64,000 nucleotides of DNA. Origin: Gracilaria domingensis. Taxonomy: Eukaryota > Rhodophyta > Florideophyceae > Gracilariales > Gracilariaceae. This document shows positions 32,001 through 43,966 of the stretch, one piece after another (position 1 is the stretch's first letter; the number at the start of each line of letters is the position of its first letter). Both the position numbers and the translations under genes were made by a program. Under the pieces are notes generated by a model that saw only the letters and a program-made list of their open reading frames with translations, was not told the origin of the DNA and did no database searches. The DNA is taken from NCBI GenBank assembly GCA_022539475.1, contig VCMS01000175.1, forward strand, positions 1-64,000, in the 5' to 3' direction.

Positions 32001-32823
32001 GTCTACGAAGTTACGCGTCCTCAAAACCGTACCACTTCCGCCTGAGTCCCAGGTATGGGTTGATGTTACCACCAAACACTATGGTCTTCATATTGTACAA
32101 CCGTTGCCGGCTCTCTATGAACAGCGCCAAATAACCTTGGCTAATGGGGTCGTTATGATTCAACCGAATGAACCTTTCAAGGTAATGATCGCCAATTTTG
32201 GCAGAACCACCCAGTGGTGGGCTCGGTGCTACCGCACCCTGCCGCGGTGATCCCTACTACGATCCCCATTGGGACGGTTCTCGGAGTATCTGACCGTAAG
32301 AAGGGGGAGGAGACTGTTGATTCGCATGAGTTAGTCGCTATGGAGGTCACCGAAGAATCGGGTTCAGATAATCCGAAACCTTCAGAGGTCAAGCCTGTGC
32401 CGCCTGGCAGTGAACAGACGGATCCTGTTGAGGAGTTAATGAAGCTCAATCTGGAGCATGTGCCTGAATCCCATCGTGAGAAGCTTCGCGGGATGTTGCG
32501 CGAGTTTACGCCCATGTGGGATGCAACTCTGGGAACTATCAATATCACGGAACATTGCATTGATCTACTTCCGAATACTCGGCCCATTTCTCAGCACCCT
32601 TACAGAGCAGGACCGAAGGCTCGGGAAGAAGAGAAAGCTCAAGTGGAGAAGATGCTGCGCGCTGGCGTCATCGAACCCGCCCAATCCTCGTGGGCATCAC
32701 CAGTAGTGCTGGTTCCGAAACCGGATGGCTCTTGGAGATTCTGTATCGATTACCGAAAGTTAAATACGGTCACTGTGAAGGATGTATATCCGATACCCCG
32801 GATCAATCGCGTTGCACTACATT

Positions 32824-32867
32824 AAGCATAGTGTAGTTAGGGCACGTCTTTAATAGCGTTGAAACAA
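32824..32867 (+). repeat. 44-bp flank motif, left copy
   Basis: AAGCATAGTGTA...GGGCACGTC...GTTGAAACAA; about 80% identical, without gaps, to 43024-43067 in the same orientation. The two copies bracket the minus-strand Gypsy body. Confidence 0.7.
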
Positions 32868-33370
32868 TTTGTCTAGTATTGGAACACCAGATGCTTCTGA
32901 TTGGCTGTAGATACTATTGCAAGCTTTGACCGCTTGGTGAGCGCTCGAGGTATCTGTGAGAGTAAGGCCCTTCTTATAGACAAGGCTTACCCCATCCCGA
33001 GACGAGTTGACCCAGTCTCACTGCCTTTCGTTCCAGTAATTACTCGTTGATGTCTGCTCGAATTCCTTCCCACGTCACTAGTTGTTGACGCCTGATTAAC
33101 GCCTCGTTGTCATATTGCATGTCAATGACAATCTGATTTCTTCTCAATAAATCAGTCGTCGACAGCTAATTAATATGCTTGTCGTTCCACCATTTTCCAA
33201 AATAATTTGTAATCAGGTTGCTTGCTCCGTCATGTCTAACCGATTGAAATTCGATAGCGTGACAAGCGCGCATATGTGCGCTAACGTTATCTTGCACATA
33301 AGACCATCTCTTGTGTCGCGTTGCGCTTCTTGCTGGCACTCGGCTGCCAGCTTCGCCAACCATTCTCATC

Positions 33371-33625
33371 ATGTCTCGCGCCACCAATTCCGTCTTAGAT
33401 GTCGAGGCTGTAGAAGCCACCCTCAATGATGAAATCATCGAAATCCTCTTCGACTGCACCGCCGAGTGCCGCAGCGATTATACGGACGGATTTCGCGACG
33501 CTGTTGCACGCATTCGCACAGCGCTACAGCAGCTTATTACCACTGCCGAGGTGACCAACACGGGCTCGGTGCCCACTCCACGTTTTGTTCTGAATGGAAC
33601 GCGCTCCGCGCCTCGCTCCCAGTAG
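33371..33625 (+). CDS. Small ORF of unknown function
   Basis: 84 aa from ATG 33371, acidic and helical (VEAVEATLNDEIIEILFDC, RDAVARIRTALQQLI), ending at 33625. Composition looks like a real protein rather than a random frame, but no family is recognised. It lies between the truncated plus-strand Gypsy and the end of the minus-strand Gypsy, opposite to the latter. It may be part of an element's terminal region rather than a host gene. Confidence 0.3.
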   Translation: MSRATNSVLDVEAVEATLNDEIIEILFDCTAECRSDYTDGFRDAVARIRTALQQLITTAEVTNTGSVPTPRFVLNGTRSAPRSQ

Positions 33626-35040
33626 ATTTGACATGGCTGTTACTGTGCCTCTGGCTGAGGCCGAGAGTTGTTTTATGCGTAAATCACCATCCCCACCTGC
33701 TTGTACTGCATTTTGGTTCTGGCGTCGCGACCTTTGCGGGCTTCACACACTCTTACTCTTAGCGGTCGCTTCGCGTGGGCGACCGACGGATTTAATCATA
33801 TCGCAGGCTCCAGAGCTACATTCCGAGAAACTTCTTCAGTAGTGTACTGGAATGGATACGGCGGCTCTGGGTAATCCGGGTCTGGCTCAAAGTCGACGAT
33901 AAACTCTTCGCGCTCACCGATGAGCCTGATATAGTCCACCACTTGCTCTTCATGCGTGGCTGCTGGCGGTAGATGACCATACTTCCCAACAGCGTAGTGA
34001 TAGAGAAGGAAGATGGTCCTGTCGGCTCCAAGTCTCACCATCTGCGGATGTAGCCTTCGTGCCAGTCTTCCAAGCGTCTCGTGATAATGTCACATGATGT
34101 ACTGCCCATAAACGTGCTGAACACTTAGGCACAGGTGGAGACAATTCCAAATAATTCTGTGCTTCTCCCAGTCCTCACAGTCTAATGGGGAGAGCTAGTC
34201 ACGCAGGGTGATTCCACCGACTTCTACTTCCAAGTAATTCACTTCGGGGTTGTAGACTTCATAGTTTACTACGATCGGCATAGCGAGAGCATTCTCAGCG
34301 TCATTGGTTTCGATCCTTAGGATATCCGGTCTCTCGTGATAAAGCCTTAGCCTTCTTGCATGAATACCTCTTCTGGACATGCGGCGGTGCGGGGAGATCA
34401 AGTAGTAACGCGGATGGCTAGCGCGTATGATGCGACAAGGGCCATAGAACTTAGTAACAAACGGAGGCCATTTGATCGACGGATTCATAGCTTCACCACG
34501 CATAACAAGTACCTGATCTCCAACTGCGAACCTGTGTCCATATCGTTCATCATCTTGCCGGGCTACTTGTCTGTCGACTCGAGTAGCTCTTCCCACGGTA
34601 GCTGCTTCCACTTCCGTGAGACGATTCGTGTCTGTGGCATCGGGGATCGGAGGAGGGAAGTGCGTACGCTGCATACGAGGACGCGTCAAGTAGAGAAGCT
34701 GAAAGGATGAAAATCCGTCAGCCATCCTACGAGTCCTGTATCCGTACAGCACGTCATGTAGTGCTTCGGCCCAGTTGATTCCTCTTTCATAGACGATCTT
34801 TCCAATTGCTCTCTCAATAGTTCCGACTATTCTTTCTGCGCGTCCATTCGAGACAGGGGCATATGCTAGCACCGGCTTCAGCGAGACGCCGTGCTTTCTC
34901 ATGTACTGCCGAACGCTGGCTGCAAGGAAAGAGGTTGCGTTATCAGAGACGATCGTCCCTGGGTACCCCAAAGAACCGACAATCTCTTGTCGAACAAATC
35001 TCAGAACTTCGGAAGCAGTCGCGTTTGTTGATGGCTACGC

Positions 35041-35370
35041 AGTGTAGGCACTGCATGTCTGGTTGAATTCAGCACAGATTTGTATCAGTTCCTGAATTGG
35101 AACTGCGTAGGTAGTTTGTACGCGCACTGTCAAAGAATTGTGCAAGTGCAACCCACGATGAAGGGCAGTCCTCTGCATTTGCCTGAAGCAGGCACAATAA
35201 ATACCCGGACACAGCAGCATTCTGCTAGTGTCCGGAGGCATGCTTGGGAAGAGCCTCCAGAGGCCTTTGTGCCTGCTCTCCTTGCTTTTACCTTCCTCCG
35301 TCTTTCCACGCACCGCCTACGCGAACGACTACGTGCGACTGCAGTCCGTTCTGTACCTGTCTTGACCAAC
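35041..35370. mobile_element. Short insertion within the Gypsy integrase
   Basis: About 330 bp of unrelated sequence splits integrase homology. The flanks share a CAACRAACGC-like 10-bp motif, which may be a target duplication. Inside is a small hairpin (CGGACAC...GTGTCCG, about 35200-35242). Family unknown. Confidence 0.4.
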
Positions 35371-37929
35371 AGCGTTCGTTGTAGCTACGGCTATGGGCCA
35401 TCCAGTCAAGTGTTCCACTCTGATTGGAAGAAACCTGTTTCCACTGCTAGTAGGGCCAAAAGGTCCTGCAAATTCAATAGAAAATGTGTCAAACACATTA
35501 GTGAGAGGAGCCTGTCGACCGGCGTGGTGGGAGAGAAAATGTCCCATGAACTGACAGCCATTGCAACTCTTGACGTATTTAGTGACCTCGACACTCATAG
35601 TAGGCCACCAAAATCTGTCCAAAAGATGCCTCATGGTGGCTGCCACGTCCCAGTGACCAACGTCATAATGGAAGGTCCGGATGATTTGGATCCTTTCGGA
35701 TACATTAGGAACAAATCTCAGCCACATACCAATACGGCGATAGAGGCGTCCATCCCATGCAGAGAACTTCTTCGAGTTACGCTTCACGGCAGCTCTGAGC
35801 TTTGTGTTAGGTTCGTCAATGGGAATCTGGCTCAAGTGTCTTCCGATGTTGGCGTAGCACGGTTCCAGCCCACTAAAGGCGTTAGTAATCGGTGCAGCAA
35901 CCACTGCCGTATCCTCCTCTTCCGCTGTCTCCTTCGCAGCGGCATAACGAGAGAGGTAATCAGTGGCGTGGTTCTTGTTGCCTGCTCTGTACACGATCTC
36001 GAATTCGTATTCTGCCAGGAATTCTAACCATCTTGCCAGTCTGCCATGCATATCCTTCTTCGAGAAAGCATACTTCAAAGCTTGGTGGTCCGTGACCAAC
36101 TGGAAAGGCTGAGACCCAAGCAGATACATCCTGAACTTTTTCAAAGCGAACATCACAGCCAAGGCTTCTTTTTCACATGCTGAGTACTTTCTTTCCGCTG
36201 CTGTCATGGTCCTGCTTGCGTACTGCCCAGGGTGATACATTCCATCCGACTTTCTTTTAGTGAGGACTGCTCCGAGCGCAACCGACGAAGCATCGGTCTT
36301 TACACGAAAAGTTGAGTCGAAATCGGGGAATGCCAACACCGGTGGACTCGTGACGTCTTGCTTCAGCTCACTGAAGGCCTTCAGCATTTCGTCAGTAAAT
36401 TCGAGCTTTCTCTTACCCGAGGTGGAGGCATGCAAGACCGACGAGGTTTCAGCAAAGTGAGTGATGAAACCACGATAATAACCTGCAAGGCCTAGGAAGC
36501 TTCTTAACTCCGTGGACGTTGTCGGGACAGGCGCGTTGCGAATTGTGTTGATCTTTTTCATGTCTACAGCGACACCCGTCTTGTTTACGACGTGCTCAAG
36601 TAGCTCGATCCTAGGTTGTGCAAAGTCACATTTGGAGATCTTCAACTTCAACCCATGCGGTCCTATAGTTATCAAGACGTCTTCCACATGCCCTATGTGC
36701 TCTTCAAGACTCTTAGAATATATGACTACGTCGTCTACGTAGACGCAGGCGTATTCACAATGGTTCAGAATTGAGTCCATCATGCGCTGGAATGTGCAAG
36801 GTGCATTCATAAGTCCGAAAGGCATGACTTCGAAGTGATACGTGCCTTATCTGCACACAAAAGTGGTCATTTCTTTGCACTTAGGTGACATCCGGATCTT
36901 CCAATAGCCAGAAAACAGGTCGAGAGTGGTGAAATAGCTGGCGCCTCGCAAATCATCAAAGATCTGATCCATGCGAGGAAGCGGCCAGCGATCTGCCTTC
37001 ATAACCGTAATCAGAGGCCTGTAGTCCACGCAAAACCCCTCGGTTTCCCATCTTTCTTAGTAGCTATGACGACTAAGAAGGACCAAGGTAACGTACTAGG
37101 CTTGATGATTCCGGTTGACAGCATCTTGTCGACTTCTTTCTTAACCACTTCGTCATGTTTCTGGGGCATACGGCATACTCGCGAATGTATCTGTGTATCG
37201 TTGGTTACGAAGAACTCATGCATTACAGAGATACTCGAAGGACGTAGATCATACAGTGAACAAGCCACGACATCCAGATCAAGTAGAGTAGTACGCAGCC
37301 TCTGCTGTGTTTGAGGAGGCAAGTGAGATATCTTCTTCGAAATGACGGCTTTTTGCTCCGTGTCGGGATGGTAGTCCCGCCTGTCGAATGTGTGTCCCCT
37401 AGAATCTTTATCAATGTGATCCAGCAATGAGTACTCGATTTCTTGCGTTGAGCATGCTTCTTCTGAATAACCTTGGCAACCTTCGGCCCGCTCTTTGGGA
37501 CCATCTGGCCGAGCTCTGAACCTTTGTCAGCTGGAGTGGCAAGTGGGGCCCGAGGAGTGCCGTCTATCTGTGAAGGTCCCGGTTGAGCTCCGGAACGTTC
37601 CTCTAGCGATTCCAATTTGGGCTGGAACTCTTCTTGCGGAAGTTTCTCCTCAAACGCGATCACGTATCTACCATCATCGTCCTCCTCTAGGTGTCTTATG
37701 CGCCCGAAAGGCATATTGTGGACGCCCAAGTGAGGTGGATGAGTCGGAGAAGGAACAGGATAACGTATTTCCACTCGTATGAATAGAAAGTCGCTAACGA
37801 GCTCACCCTCTCCCAGTGGTAGCAGTTTCACCTCGTCCTTGATCGGTATAGTCAGGACAGGATCACGATAGAGCGGTTCACTAGATATCTCAACTTCTTC
37901 TGGGAAATGCGGGAAAAGCATAGAAATCT

Positions 37930-38820
37930 AAAATTGTAAGACATTTACGCTTTGGTTCTCTTTGCAAGAGTGCGAACATTTCATAAGAAACAGAATTATG
38001 TTGTAATGTAAGAGAAACCCTTTGTAAGAATTTCTCTTTTAGCGTAACGGCGCACACCTCCCTTTCGTTGCGGACACATTACCTCACATCTCTGAAATAC
38101 AATACCAGTTGATGACATTTTGTCTGCATAAACACATCATGCATAACATCATGATGTGTATTATGTTGGGTTTGATATATAATGTCAACTTCGTTTGAAC
38201 ATAGAAGTGGAACTCTATTCCGGTTCAAACTTCAAATGAAGCTGGTATATGTTTATGAACCGTTTTGTTTGTATAAAATAATTTAAACTGCTGAATAAAA
38301 GATATTTAAAGCCTCACCCTGCTAAGTTTGCAAGAAAAGCCCAGAAGTTAGAGTTTTGTATCTCTTGAGCTTTAAATTTGGTTCATGTAAGAACCTAAAA
38401 TTTTGAAACTCATGGAAGAACTTCACCAGATTAACAAGTAAGTGAGGTATCTAAGACTGTCTCCACTTCCAACCCGAAGCTCGGGCCCAAAAACATTGAT
38501 GTTATCCAACTTATCACCACAACATAACATGATACCTTTGATGTAATCTTGTGATAACTTGGTAGATATCATTAAAGTAAAATTAAGTGCATTGTCAAGG
38601 TCATTGTCCTTTTGGACGTTTACTGTATTGTGCGTATTTTCGTATTTCGTAACGTCAGAATTGTTGTAACTTACATTGTCCCATTGCCTCAATACAAATC
38701 GTATTCTAGCGCTGAGTTTACTTCTACTAAGAAACAGACGTCTTATTTTCAATTTCTACGATTTTCTTCATTTCCCGCATTTCCCTGGAGAGGAATTCTC
38801 ATCTTTATCATGGTCTTCGT
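37930..38820. other. AT-rich spacer within the Gypsy region, no gene
   Basis: AT-rich stretch between pol homology and the lone LTR, with no coding signal. It contains an ATCATGCATAACATCATGATG inverted motif near 38137. It may be part of another, unrecognised insertion. Confidence 0.35.
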
Positions 38821-39701
38821 TGTAGAGCAAAACCCTGCGCTAGGCGCGATGGGGAATCTCCACTAGGATGTCCAAGTCCTACGCCATGGATGGGATAGAA
38901 ACAGCGGTAGAACCCTCTGTCCGTGCTCGAGTCGCGAGACAAGCCGGGTGTAAGACCGGAGACGGTGACTGGATATAACTACAGAGGTGAGATGCAAAGA
39001 ACGGTGTAGATCCAGAGGTGGAGTGTGATCCGAACCTGGAGAGATGGGGAAAAAGGGAACCGTGTCAACGGGGGAAAGCTCACGCTGCAACCCACCGGAG
39101 CGGAGCTACGGACCGTGCCAACCGGCGGGAACAGGTCCGATAGCTGAGCGACGCACAAACGCGTGCCAAAAAAATATACCCAATACTGGGGCGGAAGCAA
39201 TACCTGAACCAGGCGAACAGGTGACAACAACAGTCACGAAAGTAAACAACAAAATACAATGACAACAACAGTGAACCGACACAACGGTAGATATAACAAA
39301 GATTCCAGAGATGGCAAGATGCAAGCTTCCTAAGTGACCCTGAGGGGTAGTAGCGCCGAAACCAATCGTGGTTACTCTCCGAGGGGAGTGGTAAACCTAC
39401 GTAGGCAGCTGTCTACTACAGCCCGATCCTCAACAGGACGCGACTCAGTTGTCCATTTACTTGGAGGCTCCAGAGTGAGATCACCCCAGCATATATACTA
39501 TTACTACTACGGTATCTACAATGCACACCTCCCGAGGGTCATACACGTGGACGAACCCCTGTCAGGGTGCAGGGTATTCCCCGACGGGCGTGGCACAAAC
39601 ATCTAACTAGCCAGCTCCACCACGTGGCCTACTATCACACCTACTAGGCACTTCCCATGCAGGGTCCACCTATTAAGGGTCCAAGCAAAACAATCCCAAC
39701 A
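38821..39701 (-). mobile_element. Lone Gypsy LTR, fossil
   Basis: 881 bp. On the minus strand it begins TGTTGGGATTG and ends GTTTTGCTCTACA. It is homologous along its length to the LTRs at 28166-29019 and 26645-27402, sharing blocks such as CACCGTCTCCGGTCTTACACC and GAGTCGCGTCCT. No internal element sequence is attached on either side and no clear target duplication is seen. It lies between the protease and reverse-transcriptase parts of the minus-strand Gypsy, so it arrived after that element. Confidence 0.65.
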
Positions 39702-42600
39702 ATACCCAAAATTAAAGAGAGTTTTCATAACTTAGCCACGTCACCGGCCATCGGTACCATCTCATTATGAGAACCGTGATGCATCCGATAGCGGAAAGGC
39801 GTTGCTCCACATTCGTCTTCATCTTCTGCTTCATCTTCAACTTCATAATCTTCATTTGTAACATCTTCTTCAGAGCCACCGCTTTCATCTATCCCAACGT
39901 CGCCAGCAGCGTATTGCCGCACGTTAATGTCGATAGAGAAGCTCTGGAATGATGACGGATTCGGACGGTGAGCATCGGGCCTATCGTGCGTAGGGAGTCT
40001 TCCGAAGCTGATCACTCGACCATCAATACAATCATCCGAATCTTCAATTCCCACGTAGGTGACATGCTTTTCAGTTTCTTCTGCTCCAGCTAGCTGGGCA
40101 GGAGGTTCTTCAACACCGGCCTCTGGGATCAGGCAACCGTCACCAAAGCGAACCACCTGCCTCGCTAGACGGTCGAGTTCTAGGACACCCATCTCGCCAC
40201 ATGGTAACTCAGTAACGTGGGGATGAATCGGATCTCCTGGAGCCAACTGAAGGTAGCAGCGATACACACGGAAGATTAGATAGTACGGACGACGATCGGG
40301 GTCTTCAGGTCGGAGCAAGACGACATCACTTCTTATCGGAAGCACAAGAGTTTGCTCAGGTGCCGGAGAACCTTCCTCATCTTCTTCACTTGAACTTTCT
40401 TCATTCTCCTCGGCATTTTCGAACCTGTGTCGCTCTTCGTCCATCACTTGAGACTGAGGAACAACCGGGTCGCGTTGAATTTCGGTGACGTTGAGCTCTG
40501 CAATAAGTTCCACGGCGTCCTGTCCTGGAAAAGCATCTGGAGCTCCCTGCCCAGAGGGTGCGACTTCCCCATCACTCATTGTAGCCAAAGCGTAAGCAGA
40601 AGTATCTGGCTTGCCTCTAGATAAGGAGATGCCCTTTTCTTCACCCTCCTCCCCTTCACTGTCAGAGAAAAAGGATTCGGAAGCCGATGTGAAATCTTCG
40701 CTGTCTGTCCGAACCGTGTCATCAATTAGCTCTAGATTAGGGCGATGATGGTCAAGTAGTAAAACAGCTGAATTTCCGTCAAACTGCATGGACACTTGCT
40801 GTGTACCGAGGTCCAGACAATCGTGAAGAGATTCCAAAGCCGGGCATCCAATGATTACATGGAAAGGAGAATTCTCAACGACCACAAAGTCGAGCAGTAC
40901 TCGGAGGGTTCCGAAGACCACGGGGATGTTCTGCAGGCTTACTCGAGTCAGAGACTTCGTACCGTCTGCAACAATTATCCTCCTGTTCGAAGGCTTCATC
41001 TCGAGCGAGGGCCAATGGCTGAGAGCCGCCGACATCAGGTTAGGGAAGGCCCTTGAATCCAACAATGCCTTCGAAATCGTTCGACAGACGGCCACATTGA
41101 CAACCCTTAGCGCCGGTGGTAGTGCTGGAGCTTGAGCAAAAGCAAATTTCTTCCCAGTGAAGCTGCCAGATAGAATTCTTCGAAGATCCTTCCTCGCTTT
41201 GTCAGCATCACCACCTGCCAACTGGCCAAAGGTAATACCCGACAAGGCTTTGGCAAGTTCCTCGTAGACGTTGTATTTGCCGATGTGCTTCTAGATCTTG
41301 ATCTTCCTAGGCTTGGCCATTGATTTCGCCGCCGATGCCTTACGTGGCTTGGACTTGGCCTTTGAGCTTGCGACTGGAGGCTTAGGGGCCGATCCAGTGC
41401 CTTGGTTATGCGGGAACATCACTAGAGAGATACCAGGTAGCGCATCCATACGCGGCTGCTTCGGTGGAGGAGCGCCATTTGCATCTCTCCTCGTTGCAGT
41501 CACAACTTCCTCATCATCAAAGTCATTAACAACAACTGAAACTTGGTTATCTTCAGGCATTCCCAGGGCATTCCTTTCCTTCAAGGCCCTCTCGGCGGCT
41601 GACTCCGTCCTCACGCCTTCAAACGATGCATTGCGTTCTGCGTCAGCTTTAGGCTTCGACCAACAAGTCACGGCCGAGTCTCTTATCCTTCCACAACGGC
41701 CGCAACGGGGACTGCGGTGTGGGTTAAACTCACAACGATTTGCGAAGTGACCCGGTTTCTGACGGTACGAACACGTCTGATCCTTGTCTTGCCGAGGTCC
41801 ACTACTCTAGTTCTTCTTCACAAGGAGGTAAAGTTCCGCCATCTGCTCAGCCAGTCGCTCAACTTTGTCTTCGAGTGGCGCTGCACTCGGGCGTGCGGTT
41901 TTGGACTTCTTCGGCTTCTGCAGTACTTGCTTGGGCGGCGGAAGCGCACTCAATGCTCCATAGAAACTCAGGGCTTCTTTTTGCAGCGACGAAGGACTTG
42001 ACGAGACGCTGGAAGGCTCCATAACTATCAACCCCGCGAAGGATCACAAACCGGACCAGATCCGCATACTCCATAGCAAAATTAAGGAAAAGGCCAAACT
42101 TGGCGTTCTCATTGAACCCTACCAACTCAAAGCAGGCGTCTAATTTCTTCAAAGACTTCAAAAGATCCCCATGTTTCAGATAAGAGGTAACAGCGCATCG
42201 AATCTGCTCTCTTAGTTCCACAACAGCCCCAAAGCGGTAGATGAGGGCTTGCTTTATTACCTAATAGTCATAAGCTTCGCTTTTCAAGGACCCATTCCTG
42301 GCAAAGGTGTCGTAATAAAAGTCAAAAGCTTCTGCTGTCAAATGACGAAGAAGCATAAGAGCTCTGTCAGCGTGTTTCATCCCAAAAGTAGCAAACTTCT
42401 TGAAAAAGAACAGCACTTTCCTGATATCGGTGAAAGAACCGTTGAATGACATAATAGCTTCGTGAGGCACGGGGTCCTCCTGGTGGTAACGTGCGAACAT
42501 CATTTTGGGTGGATATAATGCGGGTGATGAGAAACCTAACTGAACGGAGAAATGCCAGGGGGTACCAGTCGTAAGCGACAAAGTTAATGCCCTTAGTCAC

Positions 42601-43709
42601 GAAAAGCGGAGGTTATCACGCAGCATTAGTTAAAGTATTTGGGCGTAGACCGGAATAATTCACGGTTCCGTAGCAGCAGCGTAACGGAGAAAACAAGAAT
42701 CCGAGGCCCAGGTACACAAAGACCAAAATGGGCTGAGGCTGGAGCGCTCAAGATGAAGGTGTAAAAGACGTAACAAAGAAAAGTTAGCACAGATCGTCCC
42801 GGTAGGCTTGAAGCGCGTAGTGGGAGACCGAACCGCTATTATTGATGGTAATTATTCGATTGGAGTTGATAGCAGTAAGCCGCGGACCGCTCGGAACGTT
42901 GGTTAAGAACGCCAACGGAAAACTATGTATGAAATGTTGAGGTTTGGCTTTTGATGCAAAGACGGTGAATCCGTCTTTGCAGGGGTTTATATAGAGAAAA
43001 TTTGCGTTGAATAATCTTCACTGAAGCATAGTGTATCTGGGGCACGTCCATATTACCGTTGAAACAAGACCTTACAAAAGTGAACCGAGACAATTCTTAT
43101 AATATTCTCTTCCCCTTTTTTGTAATGTAGATCTTTTTCCAACTGTTTCTCGAAAAATCACAAAGACTTCATTTGTCATAGTTAGAACCTCGAAAAATTT
43201 TAAATTTCTCTCCAAAGCTCCCAGACTTTTGGAGAACAATGCCGCAGTTCCTTTGTGGAGATAGCTACAGTACTATGCAAATGCAACAGTCATGCCCCGA
43301 ATAAAGTGTCATGCTCTGTAAAAGAACATTCACAGTTTATTTATCTGACTTAAAAAACCTTTCTTTAAAACATAAAAAGTTCGATTCTTGTTTTCTTTTT
43401 TCAACAAGAAAAGACATTTTAAGCGTATAAGGCAAGGAGCTTTGCGCCCTTTTTGTTTGAGAAGATTTCTTTTCAAAGCGCTGATAATATCTACTTCCAA
43501 GTTAAGATGTAAACTTTCTAAAAGATAGAGAGATGTTTTGTTTCTGTGAGTGTGCGAGAATCCTTTAGCTCAAAATGAATTAATAAATAAATAATATATA
43601 GTAAGGAGAATTGTTCCGTGCTATCATGTGTACTAAAGAATGACCTTTAGAGAAGCTTTGCGTCTTTTACTTTGAGAAGTTTACTTCTCAAAGCGCTGAT
43701 TGCATTTGC
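42601..43709. other. Gypsy 5' flank and AT-rich spacer
   Basis: Non-coding. It contains the possible Gypsy promoter (TATA-like motif near 42985, with a hairpin AAAGACGGTGAATCCGTCTTT beside it), the right copy of the 44-bp flank motif (43024-43067), and a pair of ~50-bp related segments at 43437-43486 and 43651-43702. Those segments share GCTTTGCG and a TTTGAGAAG...CTTCTCAAAGCGCTGAT hairpin. Confidence 0.5.
43024..43067 (+). repeat. 44-bp flank motif, right copy
   Basis: Counterpart of 32824-32867, same orientation, about 80% identical over 44 bp. Confidence 0.7.
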
Positions 43710-43772
43710 TAGTCAGTCAATCATTAGTCATTTAGTTTTCTATCCAGTCAGTCGGTGACAAATACGGACCTG
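43710..43772. mobile_element. hAT-like MITE, terminal fragment
   Basis: Ends GTGACAAATACGGACCTG, the mirror of the CAGGCCCGTATTTGTGAC terminus seen at 51281, preceded by several AGTCAGTC repeats as in the full copies. No left end was found, so it is truncated. Confidence 0.55.
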
Positions 43773-43966
43773 TGATTTTGGTAGAACAGGGAAAGTGCTA
43801 TACTTGACTCGACATTCACCCCCCATTTTCCGCTCATGTCCTAAGCCTCGGTAACACAAGATCATACACAGAGCTGCCTCATGATAAAAAACCAAATTTT
43901 CTTTACGTTTGTACAAATATGGACTTACCACTTCCTCCAATCTATCATCCGTTGTACGTTAACTAA

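Larger units (their letters stand above)
28166..32815 (+). mobile_element. Gypsy (Metaviridae-type) element, 5' half, fossil
   Basis: Order: 5' LTR (28166-29019), primer-binding site, gag (about 29231-31342), protease and start of reverse transcriptase (31345-32815). Gag has a Ser/Asp-rich acidic tract and a CCHC zinc knuckle (CYECYQFGHFSTQC). The protease has the LDTGA active-site block, and reverse transcriptase begins with SSWASPVVLVPKPDG and FCIDYRKLN. Gag and pol lie in different frames, as many Gypsy elements allow by programmed frameshift. The element stops within reverse transcriptase, so the rest of pol and the 3' LTR are absent. What remains is fairly well preserved, with about one interruption. 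Confidence 0.8.
33796..42600 (-). mobile_element. Gypsy element body, minus strand, fossil
   Basis: Read leftward: gag (about 42600-41290) with a C-terminal zinc-knuckle region; an acidic protease-containing part (about 41245-39725); then, after a foreign LTR, reverse transcriptase with YVDDVVIYSKS (about 37430-36300), RNase H (about 36300-35950), integrase with an H..C-C zinc part and GYPGTIVSDNATSF (about 35800-34700), an integrase C-terminal region to 34195, and a further short frame to 33796. It is clearly Ty3/Gypsy by domain order (integrase after RNase H). It is broken, with roughly six to eight interruptions, and carries at least two insertions. True LTRs were not delimited; a TATA-like TCTATATAAACCCC lies on this strand near 42985. 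Confidence 0.75.
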
